From: Marvinbryantia formatexigens DSM 14469
Lineage (GTDB): Bacteria > Bacillota > Clostridia > Lachnospirales > Lachnospiraceae
DNA length: 64,000 nt
Assembly: GCF_025148285.1 (NCBI RefSeq)
Contig: NZ_CP102268.1
Location: 868,001 to 932,000, forward strand
Direction: 5' to 3'
The position numbers and the translations under genes were made by a program. Positions 25,787-35,688 of this stretch are shown one piece after another (position 1 is the first letter of the stretch; each line of letters begins with the position of its first letter). The notes beneath the pieces are model-generated. The model searched no databases. It worked only from the letters and a program-made list of their open reading frames with translations, and had not been told where the DNA came from.

Positions 25787-27715
25787 TTAATTTTCCTCTA
25801 CTTCCACTTTGCGCATTTCTCTGGTGCGGATTTCTTCTTTGATTGCCGCGATAAAGTCATCGAGATTCTTCTGACCTTCGTCGCCGAGGAAGCGGCTTCT
25901 CACGGATACCTTGCCGTCCTCTTCTTCCTTCGCGCCGACCACCAGCATATACGGCACTTTTGCCAGACGCGCCTCGCGGATTTTATAGCCAATCTTTTCC
26001 GCACGGGTGTCCACGCTGGAGCGGATGCCGTTTTCATTAAGCGCTGCATTTACCTTATCCGCATAGTCCAGATATTTATCGGAAATCGGCAATACGCGCA
26101 CCTGCTCCGGCGACAGCCAGGTCGGGAAGGCTCCGGCAAAATGCTCGATCAGGATACCGATAAAGCGCTCGACAGAACCAAACACCACGCGGTGAATCAT
26201 AATCGGGCGGTGCTTCTCTCCGTCTGCTCCGATGTATTCGCAGTTAAAGCGCAGCGGAAGCTGGAAATCAAGCTGGATGGTTCCGCACTGCCAGGTTCTT
26301 CCGATGGAATCCTCCAGATGGAAGTCAATCTTCGGACCATAGAATGCGCCGTCGCCCTCGTTTACCACATAATCCAGACCGAGGTCATCCAGCGCGCTGC
26401 GCAGACCGTCGGTTGCCATTTCCCAGTCCTCGTCGCTTCCCATCGAGTTTTCCGGACGGGTGGACAGCTCCACATGATACTTGAAGCCAAAAAGCTGGTA
26501 AACCTCGTCAATCAGCTTTACAACGCCCTTGATCTCGTCGCAGATCTGCTCCGGTGTCATGAAGATGTGGGCATCATCCTGGTTGAAGCAGCGCACGCGC
26601 ATCAGCCCGTGAAGCTGACCGGATTTTTCATGGCGGTGAACCAGACCGATTTCTCCCATGCGCAGCGGCAGATCACGATAAGAGCGCGGCTCCGACTGGT
26701 AAACCAGAATACCGCCCGGACAGTTCATCGGCTTGATGGCAAAATCAGTATCGTCAATCACAGTCGTGTACATATTTTCTCTGTAATGGTCCCAGTGTCC
26801 GGAGGTCTCCCAGAGCTGGCGGTTCAGCATGATCGGCGTGGAGATTTCCACATAGCCCGCCTTTCTGTGAATCTCACGCCAGTAATCCAGCAGGGCGTTT
26901 TTCACAATCATGCCGTTTGGCAGAAAGAACGGGAAGCCCGGTCCCTCGTCGCGCATCATAAACAGTCCAAGCTGTTTTCCAAGCTTTCTGTGGTCGCGCT
27001 TTTTCGCCTCTTCCATGCGGGTAATGTACGCCTCCAGGTCCGCTTTCTTTGTGAAGGAGGTACCGTAGATTCTGGTGAGCATCTTATTTTTCTCGCTGCC
27101 TCTCCAGTATGCGCCCGCCAGGCTGGTCAGCTTGAACGCCTTCACCGGCTTTGTGCTCATCAGATGCGGTCCGGCGCAGAGATCCACAAATTCACCCTGC
27201 TGATAAAAGCTGATTTCTGCATCCTCCGGTAAATCCTCAATCAGCTCCACCTTGTACGGCTCGTTCTTTTCTTTAAAGTAAGCAATCGCTTCGTCGCGCG
27301 GCTTTGTGAAGCGCGTAATCGGCAGCGCTTCCTTGACGATTTTCTTCATTTCCGCCTCGATTTTTTCCAGGTCCTCGGCGGTAAGCGGCGTGTCGCTGTC
27401 GATGTCGTAATAGAAGCCGTCCGCGATGGAGGGTCCGATTGCCAGCTTTACATCCGGATACAGACGCTTGATAGCCTGCGCCATAATGTGTGATGTCGTG
27501 TGGCGGAAAGCGCCTGCGCCCTCCGGGCTGTCAAAAGTGAGGATATTGAGCTGGCAGTCCCGGTCGATGACGGTGCGCAAATCCTCCACATTTCCGTCTA
27601 CCTCGCCTGCCGTTGCTGCTCTCGCAAGTCCCTCGCTGATATCCGTGGCAATTTCCAGAATTGTCATCGGCTGCTGATATTCCTTCTGTGTGCCGTCTTT
27701 CAATGTGATAATCAT
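25787..27715 (-). CDS. thrS: Threonyl-tRNA synthetase
   Basis: A full-length 642-residue class II synthetase. It has the N-terminal TGS domain, the editing domain (HTTSHIMAQAI), the catalytic core with the Zn-site and motif 2 (MRVRCFNQDDAHIF) and motif 3 (VVFGSVERFIGILIEH), and the anticodon-binding domain at the end. It charges tRNA-Thr. Expression should rise when uncharged tRNA-Thr accumulates, through the T-box leader at 27873-28132. An AAAGGAGAG site precedes the ATG. Confidence 0.97.
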   Translation of the reverse strand: MIITLKDGTQKEYQQPMTILEIATDISEGLARAATAGEVDGNVEDLRTVIDRDCQLNILTFDSPEGAGAFRHTTSHIMAQAIKRLYPDVKLAIGPSIADGFYYDIDSDTPLTAEDLEKIEAEMKKIVKEALPITRFTKPRDEAIAYFKEKNEPYKVELIEDLPEDAEISFYQQGEFVDLCAGPHLMSTKPVKAFKLTSLAGAYWRGSEKNKMLTRIYGTSFTKKADLEAYITRMEEAKKRDHRKLGKQLGLFMMRDEGPGFPFFLPNGMIVKNALLDYWREIHRKAGYVEISTPIMLNRQLWETSGHWDHYRENMYTTVIDDTDFAIKPMNCPGGILVYQSEPRSYRDLPLRMGEIGLVHRHEKSGQLHGLMRVRCFNQDDAHIFMTPEQICDEIKGVVKLIDEVYQLFGFKYHVELSTRPENSMGSDEDWEMATDGLRSALDDLGLDYVVNEGDGAFYGPKIDFHLEDSIGRTWQCGTIQLDFQLPLRFNCEYIGADGEKHRPIMIHRVVFGSVERFIGILIEHFAGAFPTWLSPEQVRVLPISDKYLDYADKVNAALNENGIRSSVDTRAEKIGYKIREARLAKVPYMLVVGAKEEEDGKVSVRSRFLGDEGQKNLDDFIAAIKEEIRTREMRKVEVEEN

Positions 27716-27850
27716 GATAAATTCTCTCCTTTTTATACCGTGGCTGTTACGTCTGCGCGCGTGGCTGCAGGGGTTGCTGCAACTGCATAAATTACTGGTA
27801 CTTTGCCAGATTTTTTCTTCATGAATCTACTAAAAAACGTCCGCTGGACG

Positions 27851-27878
27851 TTTTTGTCGTATGCATGACAACAAAAAA
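27851..27878. repeat. Palindrome shared with the infC leader, copy 2
   Basis: It is 23/26 identical to 16337-16362 and again sits immediately after an attenuator stem, here of the thrS T-box. A second small hairpin (ACGTCC/GGACGT at 27838-27850) lies between it and thrS. Confidence 0.65.
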
Positions 27879-27916
27879 CCGCCCCCTGCAATTAAAGAAT
27901 AACTGCAAGGGACGGG
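27873..27916 (-). terminator. T-box terminator of thrS
   Basis: The long stem CCCGTCCCTTGCAG.../...TTGCAGGGGGCGG is followed by TTTTTT. It can be replaced by an antiterminator that includes the T-box bulge. Confidence 0.85.
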
Positions 27917-28132
27917 CAATTTTCATTACTCGCGGTTCCACCCTGTTTGCTTTTTGCATGCGCTATCACGCGCCAACGCCAAAACCACTCATTTTTGATG
28001 ATAACGGAATCACCGTGCCGTATTGGGGCCGCTCAGAGGTGGTCTTCAAATGCTTTCCTGCAGGATGCTTCCACCATATGCATCCCTCTCTGTGAATTCC
28101 GGCATTCTACTCTTCTCGTCTGCGCTTTATCT
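27873..28132 (-). ncRNA. T-box riboswitch (threonine) upstream of thrS
   Basis: The conserved antiterminator sequence AGGGTGGAACCGCG lies at 27931-27944 (minus), ahead of a strong terminator. Stem I features such as ACGAGAAGAGTA and CAGAGAGGGATG are visible. A candidate specifier codon ACC (Thr) lies at 28041-28043 in GAAG-ACC-ACCTCTGAG; this assignment is tentative but agrees with the downstream gene. Uncharged tRNA-Thr would pair with the leader and allow read-through into thrS. Confidence 0.9.
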
Positions 28133-28138
28133 TATTCG

Positions 28139-28168
28139 ATAATATCTCACTTTGCTGCCATTTGTCAA
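28139..28168 (-). promoter_or_regulatory. Promoter of the thrS T-box leader
   Basis: TTGACA and TATTAT with 18-base spacing. The -35 box overlaps the last codons of the upstream glycosidase gene. Confidence 0.7.
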
Positions 28169-29505
28169 CACCCAAAATGTCTTAAATAAACTTCCCCGGT
28201 AATTCCGCTTCCGCCCTCCGGCTTTGCAAGACCACGCATCTTCATGCGCGGGTCGTCTTTTGTCATTTCGTAGCACTGCCGCTCCAGTGTGGTCGCCACC
28301 TCAATCACCAGCTTATTTTCCCCGGCTTCTGCCAGCCCTGTCAGGTCATAGCGGTAGGGCGGCACGATCTGGATGCCGGCGCTCTTTCCGTTGACGAATA
28401 CCTCCATGCCTTCCTTCGCATCCGTCACCTCCAGCAGCACCTTTTCTCCCGGCTTTGCAGAAAATGTGCTTTCATAGCGGACAAACCCGGAGAAGGACGG
28501 CTGCTCCTGCGCCAGAGTGTCCGGCAGAGTGACCGTTTTTTCTTCCCGGAAATGAGGATATTCCGTCGCGTCGCAGATGCTTCTTTTCCATGTTTTCAGA
28601 GGAGACGTCTCTCCTTTTTCGCAGAGCGGCTCGCACAGCAGCTCCTCATCCGCCGTATCCAGCACGACAATCAGGCTTCTGCGCGGATCAAGGCTTACCG
28701 GAAGCTTCCGGGCAGCTCCGTCCTCCCGCCGGATATGCTCCGGCTTCAGGCGGTAGATCCGGTTTTCCCACGCATCGTATCCGTAGCACGGACCGGCGCC
28801 GGGAATGCAGACCGTTCCCTCGTATCTGCCGGCTCCCTCATTTACAAAATAGTACAGCTCGCACTCTCCCTGGTAATGCAGCGCCCGCAGGTAAGGATTC
28901 TCCGGCGTAAATGCAGCCTCCGGCAGCCCCATCCGCTTCAGATACGGCACCAGCTCTTCCAGAGAAAGTACAGGGCAGTCTTTCAGCCCTTCCAGAGAAA
29001 CTTTTGCATTCTTCGCGGGATTGCAGATGCCTTCCGGAAGCCCTTCCAGGAATATCACCGGAAAACCATTTTTCCAGAGCTCTGCCGCCGCTTCGGCAAA
29101 TTCCGCAGTGACAAACTGCGCATACGGCACAATCAGCGCCCGGTATTCCTGCGTATTCACCCGCAGCACACGGCTTATATCCGTCCGGTAATGCTCTCTT
29201 TCCGCAAATACATCCGCCGGGATGCAGTCGTATGCGATCTGCGCCTCCGCCAGCTTCCGCGCAGGCTTCTGGCTCAGCATCGCGCGCCCGCACCATTCCG
29301 CCTCTCCATGATATAAAATCGCCGTCCGGGCAATCCTGCGCCCGCCGCTGATGCATTCCGACACCCGGTTCATATAGCCCATCAGCGCGCCGAAATGGCG
29401 ATACTGGGGATTATGTCCGTGCGCATAAAAATGCGGCGGACAGTCAGAATCCGGAAACGGCGCCGGATCAAATGCGTGGGGCACAAAATGATTGATACCG
29501 CGCAC
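28165..29505 (-). pseudogene. Glycoside hydrolase, C-terminal part after a frameshift
   Basis: A continuation of the glycosidase that starts at 30851. The frame resumes with RGINHFVPHAFDP exactly where the upstream frame breaks and runs 446 residues. It ends with a beta-sandwich domain (FVRYESTFSAKPGEKVLLEV ... VFVNGKSAG ... DLTGLAEAGENKLVIEV) like the sugar-binding domain of GH2 enzymes. It has no ribosome site of its own; the nominal GTG start is just the first usable codon after the shift. Confidence 0.75.
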
Positions 29506-30851
29506 ACCATAAAGTGGTCCGCCAGATATTTTTCAAGCTGCACGCCCTCCGCCCAGCCATAGTTTCCAAAAATTTCGCACATCGCGTTTCCGTGCTTGCC
29601 CGGCTCAATCGCCGCCGCGGACGCCGCCAGGCTTCCCAGCATATAGTGATAAAATTCGCCGTCGCGCGGCAGTCCCATCGTTCCGGTGAGAGGCGCATCC
29701 TCACCCTGCGGGAGGACCTGTCCTCCGATATCGTCGATGCCCGCCATATCCTGCCCGTCCAGTCCGCGGAAATAATGGCCAAGACTGACGCCAGTCCTTG
29801 CGTGGGCATTGCAGTCCTCAATGATATGTCCGATGTACTGCACGCCGTGCTCCCTGCACCAGCCGCCAAGCTGTCTGGAAAAGGCTTCCCGTACCAGCTT
29901 TGTGACGGCATCCATGTAGGCGTACCGCACGCGCGCAGTCTCCTGCGCGTCGCTCTCGTTGTCCCACAGCAGATACATAAGATTTGCCCAGTCCGCCCCC
30001 AGACGCGCGCTTAACTCTTCCGTCATGGCACTGGAAAACGGCAGATCCTGCTCTCCTCCCAGTCTGCCCTCATTGTCAAAGATATGACCGTTCCCCAGCT
30101 CCGGCTCGTCGGAGAAAAAGCCGGCAATCGTCCTTCCGAAATCCTCCCGGTAATGCTCCCAGTGCGGCTCGTAGACCGCGTCGATCAGCAGACGGCAGGA
30201 TTTTTCATCCAGCATATTAATATATTCCCGGTGGGGACCGAAATTCCGGGAAAGCCCGGTGATAAAGAGCGTCCAGTCGCCATCCCGCTTCTCCCAGACC
30301 AGCTTTTCGCCAGGCTCAGGTACCGTAAGAAAAATCTGCTCTTTGCTCTCCCGGCAGACCGCCGTCAAGGCAAGAATCCGGTCGTCCGCAAAGCGGGGCG
30401 CATCCGCCAGCATCGCCGACAGGATATACTGCTCAAGCTGATTCGGACAAAAAGCGGGCGGAAACATGCTGTGCACATCAATTTCCGTCCGCTCATCATC
30501 CCCGCACAGGGGCACACGGCTGGTGCAGATGCTCTGGCGGTGCAGCTCGTCGGGCGCGTTTTTCAGCGCCCCGTTCGCATAGCCTGTCGGAAAATGGCTG
30601 TCATCCAGAATCCACACCTTCATGCCGCGGCGGCGCGCCTCATCCAGAATGACATCCATATCCGCCCACCATTTTTCCCCGCAGAAATCCGGATGGGGAC
30701 GGCTCTCCACGCATACCGCGCGGCAGCCGCTCTCCCGGATCACCTTCATATATTCCCGCAGGGTGGCTTCGTCCTCGCCATGCTGCCAGAAAAATGGCAT
30801 CAGCCGGTTTTCATATTCTCCATTTAAAAGTTTTCTTACTTTTTCAATCAT
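29382..30851 (-). pseudogene. Glycoside hydrolase (GH106-like architecture), N-terminal part, frameshifted
   Basis: About 449 residues of genuine homology, starting with LNGEYENRLMPFFWQHGEDEATLREYMK and a (beta/alpha)8-type core. FFSDEPELGNG and HIIEDCNAHARTG are likely active-site strands. The frame breaks near 29502-29507 inside GTGTGCGC: removing two bases (or adding one) restores DHFMV-RGINHF. The last 40 residues of this frame are missense. Together the two halves would make an enzyme of about 896 residues resembling rhamnosidase-like glycosidases that lack assigned specificity. It has a GGAGAG site and follows the GPH symporter gene by 46 bases, so it was made to act on the imported sugar. 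Confidence 0.75.
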
Positions 30852-30897
30852 ACTGCTCTCCTGTCAGCCAGGCGCTGCCGCCGGCTCCGGTGCCGCA

Positions 30898-32385
30898 TCA
30901 GCCCGCCTGGGCTGCTTTTTTCTTCTCCTCGATATTTTTCTGAATAACTACCATCTGCTCTCTGGTCAGCCTGCTCTTTCTCATTGCCAGAATCGTACAT
31001 ATCCAGCCCAGAATCGGGAAGCCGCAGTAAAGCAGAACCGTCATGAGACGGACGCCTGTTGTCAGCGGGTCTCCCTGCTGCGGAGCAGTTATCGTATAGC
31101 CGATGAAGCCGATTAAAAACGTTGCAACCGACGCGCCAAGCGCGGAAATCACCTTGTCGATAAAGGAATATGCCGCAGATATCGTAGCCGGCATATATTT
31201 TCCTGAACGATACAGCTCATAATCGATTACATCCATGCGCATTGCCGCCGTCGCCGTCGATACGACCATCTTTGTCGCGTTATTTCCAAGCATCATAATG
31301 AGGAAGATTGCCGTCGGCAATATCGAAACCGTAATGGAAGTCGTGTCCGAAAGCAGCAGGAATACGGAAAAAATCACATTCCAGATGATGCAGACCCAGG
31401 TCCATTCCACTACCGTCTTCATATTTCCTCTTTTTCCCGCCAGTCTTGCTCCGATAACCACAAACAAAAGGGAAGGAATCATTGCCACTGCGGAAATAAT
31501 CGTTGAAATTGACATATTTCCAATCATAATACCAAACAGCATCGTTGATACGACAGACGCGCCGCCGATGGTCTGCGCGAGCTTGTCCGAGCTTCCGGCA
31601 ATGATGTATCTCTGCAGCTCTTTGTTATCTTTAATTACATTAAGCATGTCGCGCATGGACGGCTTTTCTTCTTTTTTGTCCTTTCCGACAATTCCCCGGA
31701 AGTTTTCCGGCTTATCAAAAGCGCTTACTCCGATGCAGGAAATAAGGAACAGTACCAGCGATACGCCCACGCACACCAGATTCAGAACAGAGAGAAACGG
31801 CGTGCCGATTTCATTGTTGAAACGCGGAAGCAGTACCACCATCGCAATCATGGACATAATCATCGGAACGAAATAGCCGTAGACCGTGGACCAGACGCCG
31901 ACAATCGGACGCTGCTCCGGGTCGTTAGTGATGACCGGTCCCAGAAGGTTGGTGGAAACGCCTGTCAGCGTATAACCGACAATGTAAAGCAGATAGCATA
32001 CTACAAAGAAAATCAGTCCGGAAGTACCGTACAGATGTCCGGCGCCCCAGTTGCACATCGCTGTGGTAGCCAGCGACATCACCGCCCAGCCGGCGAGCAT
32101 GAAAATACGGATTTTTCCGTGTCTGGTATTGACGCGCTCAATCAGATACGCACAGATCGGGTCGGTAATGCCGTCGAAGAGACGGGATACCGTCATGACA
32201 AGTCCGGTAACACCTACCAGAATGCCAAAGTTGCTGTTGCCTATGTAGGTTGCATAGGTCATCAGAAAATAGAAACACATCGGCGCGGCTGTACAGAGCT
32301 GCGAAATTGCAATCTGCCAGTTTTTCGCCCGTCTGTACTGAATGCCGTCCTGTTCGGAACGTGATATTTTCTTTTTCTTTTCCAT
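30898..32385 (-). CDS. GPH-family sugar:cation symporter
   Basis: A 495-residue, 12-helix membrane protein of the glycoside-pentoside-hexuronide family (MelB/XynP/UidB type). The N-terminal motif GVTGLVMTVSRLFDGITDPICAYLIERVNTRHGKIR is characteristic. It would import a small glycoside with Na+ or H+. It starts after an AAAGGAG site, and its promoter region carries the 32-bp element (32452-32483) also found before the glycosidase operon and the ABC importer. It is followed by the frameshifted glycosidase and lies just downstream of the AraC regulator. The sugar cannot be named. Confidence 0.88.
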   Translation of the reverse strand: MEKKKKISRSEQDGIQYRRAKNWQIAISQLCTAAPMCFYFLMTYATYIGNSNFGILVGVTGLVMTVSRLFDGITDPICAYLIERVNTRHGKIRIFMLAGWAVMSLATTAMCNWGAGHLYGTSGLIFFVVCYLLYIVGYTLTGVSTNLLGPVITNDPEQRPIVGVWSTVYGYFVPMIMSMIAMVVLLPRFNNEIGTPFLSVLNLVCVGVSLVLFLISCIGVSAFDKPENFRGIVGKDKKEEKPSMRDMLNVIKDNKELQRYIIAGSSDKLAQTIGGASVVSTMLFGIMIGNMSISTIISAVAMIPSLLFVVIGARLAGKRGNMKTVVEWTWVCIIWNVIFSVFLLLSDTTSITVSILPTAIFLIMMLGNNATKMVVSTATAAMRMDVIDYELYRSGKYMPATISAAYSFIDKVISALGASVATFLIGFIGYTITAPQQGDPLTTGVRLMTVLLYCGFPILGWICTILAMRKSRLTREQMVVIQKNIEEKKKAAQAG

Positions 32386-32451
32386 TGTTCTTCTCCTTTG
32401 GTATATTGATTTTATCTGTAGTACATTTTAATCCAGACCTGCCGTATTTTT

Positions 32452-32483
32452 TAGAAAGAAACAACGGAAATTTAGCACAATTT
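32452..32483 (-). promoter_or_regulatory. Shared 32-bp operator upstream of the GPH symporter
   Basis: On the minus strand, AAATTGTGCTA-N13-TCTTTCTA lies 21 bases upstream of a TAAAAT -10 box (32425-32430). The architecture is the same as at 42139-42170 and 59646-59677. Confidence 0.6.
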
Positions 32484-32507
32484 TATTGCATGGAAGGCAG
32501 CCCGCGA

Positions 32508-33746
32508 TTACGGCTTCATCCGCATCATACTGCGGTACTGCTTGGCAGTCTGCCCCTGGAATTTCTTAAAAAGCCGGGCGTAATAATTCTCATCATAAAT
32601 GCCGACCTGCGCCGCCACCTCGTGGATGGGCAGATCAGTCGTCGCCAGCAGGATGAGGGATGACTGGATGCGCTTTTCGTTCATGTAATGCGTCAGCGTC
32701 TTTCCCGTCTCCTTTTTAAACTGCGCGGACAGATAATTGAGACTGATATTGACTTCCTCCGCGATGGACTTCAGAGATAGCGGCTCCCTGATATGAAAGT
32801 CTATATAGTTCACGGCGTCGCGGATGACGCTGGAATAGCCGCGCATGGAATGATTTCTGACCAGGAGGCAGTATTTGCGCATCATGACATGGCTTAAATC
32901 CGCCAGCTCCGTGACGCGGGCGGCGTTCTCAATCTGCTTTGCAAAGGCTTCCGAAATCCGGTCTATATATACGGGATGCACCTCCGCCTGCTGCACCGCC
33001 TTCCGGAAAAGCGTATTCCACACCACCATCATGTTTTTTACATCGCGCAGGTTGTCATCGTTTCTCGGCTTCAGGCGGTAGTGCTTAAAGCCCTGTGTGA
33101 CCTCCATGATTTTTTCCATATCCCCTATCTGGATGGCTTCCATCATCTGGTCCTCGTAGCGGTAGCGCTCCTCCACTGCAGCTATCCGCAGCGAATCCTC
33201 CTCTTCCTGCTCTTCTTTGTGCGGTTTTTCATTAAATTCATTGTAGTTTTCCACCCGCGTAATGGACAGCCCTTCCCGGTCGCGGCAGAGATAACCAAGC
33301 TGCGTCAGAACAACGCCCAGCAGCGCGTCCGAATCCGCCAGAATCGGAACGCTGTAGTAATGCTCCTTCAGCTCTTCCGAAAGATAAGGCGCAAGTCCGA
33401 GGCGTTCTATCACCCTCTCCACGATCTCCTCCGGATTGCTCATGATGTACGGTCCTATCTGGATAAACTCCTGCCTGCCGTCGCTGCAATGCTCCTCCGG
33501 TATCCGGAAGCTCATGTAATGCTCTTCGAAGGAATCCCGGACCAGATACAGTATCTTTTCTTTATAATGCTTCTCCATCATACGGAATCCGCGTTCGATT
33601 TCATAGGGATACCCCAGAAAACGTCTGAGCCCCTGGTCAAATTCCATAAGGTCGTCCTCTTCCGTCATCCGGCTGTCCATGCGAATCAGCTTCACACCGA
33701 ATGCTTTGACCAGCTCCTCTAATTGTCTGATAACATCTATTTCCAT
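32508..33746 (-). CDS. AraC-family transcriptional regulator
   Basis: A 412-residue regulator whose last ~100 residues form the double HTH of AraC/XylS proteins (IDFHIREPLSLKSIAEEVNISLNYLSAQFKKETGKTLTHYMNEKRI..., then ATTDLPIHEVAAQVGIYDENYYARLFKKFQG). The N-terminal ~300 residues form an effector domain I do not recognise, with no membrane segment. It is transcribed from its own promoter (33785-33813), after the terminator that ends the glycosidase operon. It is the natural candidate to bind the three 32-bp operators and activate glycan uptake and breakdown. Confidence 0.87.
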   Translation of the reverse strand: MEIDVIRQLEELVKAFGVKLIRMDSRMTEEDDLMEFDQGLRRFLGYPYEIERGFRMMEKHYKEKILYLVRDSFEEHYMSFRIPEEHCSDGRQEFIQIGPYIMSNPEEIVERVIERLGLAPYLSEELKEHYYSVPILADSDALLGVVLTQLGYLCRDREGLSITRVENYNEFNEKPHKEEQEEEDSLRIAAVEERYRYEDQMMEAIQIGDMEKIMEVTQGFKHYRLKPRNDDNLRDVKNMMVVWNTLFRKAVQQAEVHPVYIDRISEAFAKQIENAARVTELADLSHVMMRKYCLLVRNHSMRGYSSVIRDAVNYIDFHIREPLSLKSIAEEVNISLNYLSAQFKKETGKTLTHYMNEKRIQSSLILLATTDLPIHEVAAQVGIYDENYYARLFKKFQGQTAKQYRSMMRMKP

Positions 33747-33784
33747 ATTTTATCTCCATGTCTGATGATGCAGGGTACCTCTAC

Positions 33785-33813
33785 ATTATAAATAAAATAC
33801 CGTTTTCTGTAAA
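33785..33813 (-). promoter_or_regulatory. Promoter of the AraC regulator gene
   Basis: TTTACA and TATAAT with 17-base spacing; no 32-bp operator is present here. Confidence 0.6.
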
Positions 33814-33818
33814 GAGCG

Positions 33819-33846
33819 TAAAAAATGGACCGCCTTGCGGCAGTCC
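33819..33846 (-). terminator. Terminator of the glycosidase operon
   Basis: The hairpin GGACTGCC-GCAA-GGCGGTCC is followed by ATTTTTTAC, 18 bases after the GH43 stop. Confidence 0.75.
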
Positions 33847-33864
33847 GGAATCATTGCAGTATTT

Positions 33865-35670
33865 TTATTCCAGTTTCTTTGTCTTTCCGTGTGTGATACC
33901 GTTTTCGTTGAAAGCGTCCACGCGGACATAGTATTCGCTGCCCTTTACCAGAGCGCCGATTCTTTTTTCTGTGCCATACAGCAGGTAGCTGTGATACAGC
34001 TTATCCGGGGACAAGCCCCAGAGGATGTTGTATCCTGTCGCGCCGCTGTCCTTAATAACGACCTCCATGTCCAGCTCGTTTGTGCGCTTTGCCGTAAATT
34101 CCGGCGCTTCTGCCGGCGCCCCGCTGCCAAGACCAAATACGCGCAGTCCCGAAATGCAGGGCTTCTGTTCATAAGCCACCTCCAGAATCGTCAGCTTCAG
34201 GAAGCGCACCTGTTTTCCCGCTTCCCAGACCAGGAAATCATGCGTCAGGTCTGTCTGCGCCTGGGATTTATCCTCCAGCACAAACCATTCCCCGCCGTCC
34301 AGGGAACCCTCTAATATCCAGCGGGTCCGGTGATTTCTGTCGTCGATGTACCGCGGCTGTGACGTTTTGTGGATTTCACCGGGCACCGGTATCTCTATTT
34401 TGTCATCCGCAAAATTAATCTGCACCGCATGTACGTCATAAGCTTCTCCCAGATCCATCTGAAGCCACTGTCCGGGTTCCGCCGTCGCGGCGCGCCACCA
34501 GGTCTGTACATTTTCATCGGCAGCCAGCTCCGGTCCCTTTCCTTCCTCGCAGGAGGAGGCTGTCATCGCTTTTTTATAGCTTAACAGATACCACTGCGGC
34601 TCCGCCCAGGGATTCTGCTGTGCTCCCTCCTCCAGGCTTTGCGGCCAGTCGCCGTAGCGCTGGTTGCAGAACAGCTCTCCGTCCTCATCCAGTCCCGCCT
34701 GCCAGATGCCCACCCGGCGCTCGAAGGAATGGTGCACGCTGATGCGCATCGTCGCTGCATGCCAGAGGTTTCCCGCCTCATCCTGCATGGTGGAGCCGTG
34801 TCCCGCTCCCGGCATAAAGCTGCCCGGATGAAACGAATAAGGATTGTTCTTTGCAGGCTGAAAATCTCCCAGAGGAGAATCCGCCACGTAAACGCCGTCC
34901 CCGTAGATGTTGTACTGGGTGCCCGCGAACGCATACTGGAGATAATATTTTCCATTGAATTTATTCATCCACGCGCCTTCTATATAGGGCGCTTTGCCCA
35001 GATAGCCCTTCAGCATGTCCATCTGCTCCTCCGGAAATTCCATGTCCTCCGGAATGCCCTGCTTTTTCAAAAAGGCGGAAACTGCAGCGTCCAGCTCCTC
35101 TTTTGTGAGCGGCGTGACCGTATTGTCCTCCCCCATCCGCTCAAAGCCCTTTGTAAAGGAATCGCCCCAGATCAATCCCTTCTTTTCGCCGATGGGCTTC
35201 ATCGTTTCCGGGTCCAGCTCCACGCCCCAGATCGGCTTCACGCTTGCGCAGCCCCAGTAAAAATATACTCTTCCATCGTCATCGACAAAAAGATTGGGAT
35301 CCCAGAAATCAAAGGTTCCGGGGATTTCCTCGTAGGGTCCCGCCAGCACATCCTTCGTGCGGTAGAAATTGCACGCCTCGCCTCTTTTCGATGAGCAGAA
35401 ATACACGTATTCTCCCATAACCCGCACATCCGGTGCATAATCATACAGCGGCAGACTGTCCGGCAGCCGGTGATTTTCCCAGTTCACCAGATCATCCGAC
35501 ACCCAGACGCCCAGCGTCATGGACGCAAAGATATAATATCTTCCCTTAAAAAGAATCATGGACGGGTCCGCCGCTTCCCGGTCGATGATAATCTGGTTTC
35601 CCTGCGTGGTGTCCTGGTTAAACTGGTATCGGTAATTAATATTCACAGGATTACAAAAATATTTTTTCAT
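33865..35670 (-). CDS. GH43 glycosidase with C-terminal F5/8-type and Fn3-like domains
   Basis: A 601-residue enzyme. The five-bladed propeller carries the GH43 triad: base Asp35 (REAADPSM), Asp124 (DFWDPNLF) and acid Glu231 (PYIEGAWM). The insert at about 180-225 is unusual. Residues of about 370-515 resemble a discoidin/F5-8C sugar-binding domain (WWRAATAEPGQWLQMDLGEAYDVHAVQI), and the last ~75 residues resemble fibronectin type III. GH43 enzymes remove xylose or arabinose, sometimes galactose. No signal peptide is seen, so it is intracellular. It is the last gene of the GH2-GH2-GH35-GH43 operon, 18 bases after its neighbour. Confidence 0.87.
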   Translation of the reverse strand: MKKYFCNPVNINYRYQFNQDTTQGNQIIIDREAADPSMILFKGRYYIFASMTLGVWVSDDLVNWENHRLPDSLPLYDYAPDVRVMGEYVYFCSSKRGEACNFYRTKDVLAGPYEEIPGTFDFWDPNLFVDDDGRVYFYWGCASVKPIWGVELDPETMKPIGEKKGLIWGDSFTKGFERMGEDNTVTPLTKEELDAAVSAFLKKQGIPEDMEFPEEQMDMLKGYLGKAPYIEGAWMNKFNGKYYLQYAFAGTQYNIYGDGVYVADSPLGDFQPAKNNPYSFHPGSFMPGAGHGSTMQDEAGNLWHAATMRISVHHSFERRVGIWQAGLDEDGELFCNQRYGDWPQSLEEGAQQNPWAEPQWYLLSYKKAMTASSCEEGKGPELAADENVQTWWRAATAEPGQWLQMDLGEAYDVHAVQINFADDKIEIPVPGEIHKTSQPRYIDDRNHRTRWILEGSLDGGEWFVLEDKSQAQTDLTHDFLVWEAGKQVRFLKLTILEVAYEQKPCISGLRVFGLGSGAPAEAPEFTAKRTNELDMEVVIKDSGATGYNILWGLSPDKLYHSYLLYGTEKRIGALVKGSEYYVRVDAFNENGITHGKTKKLE

Positions 35671-35688
35671 ACTATGATGCCTCTTTTC

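Noticed and set aside
25676-27232. A 518-codon plus-strand frame opposite thrS
   Set aside because: Antisense shadow; thrS is certain by motif and T-box context.
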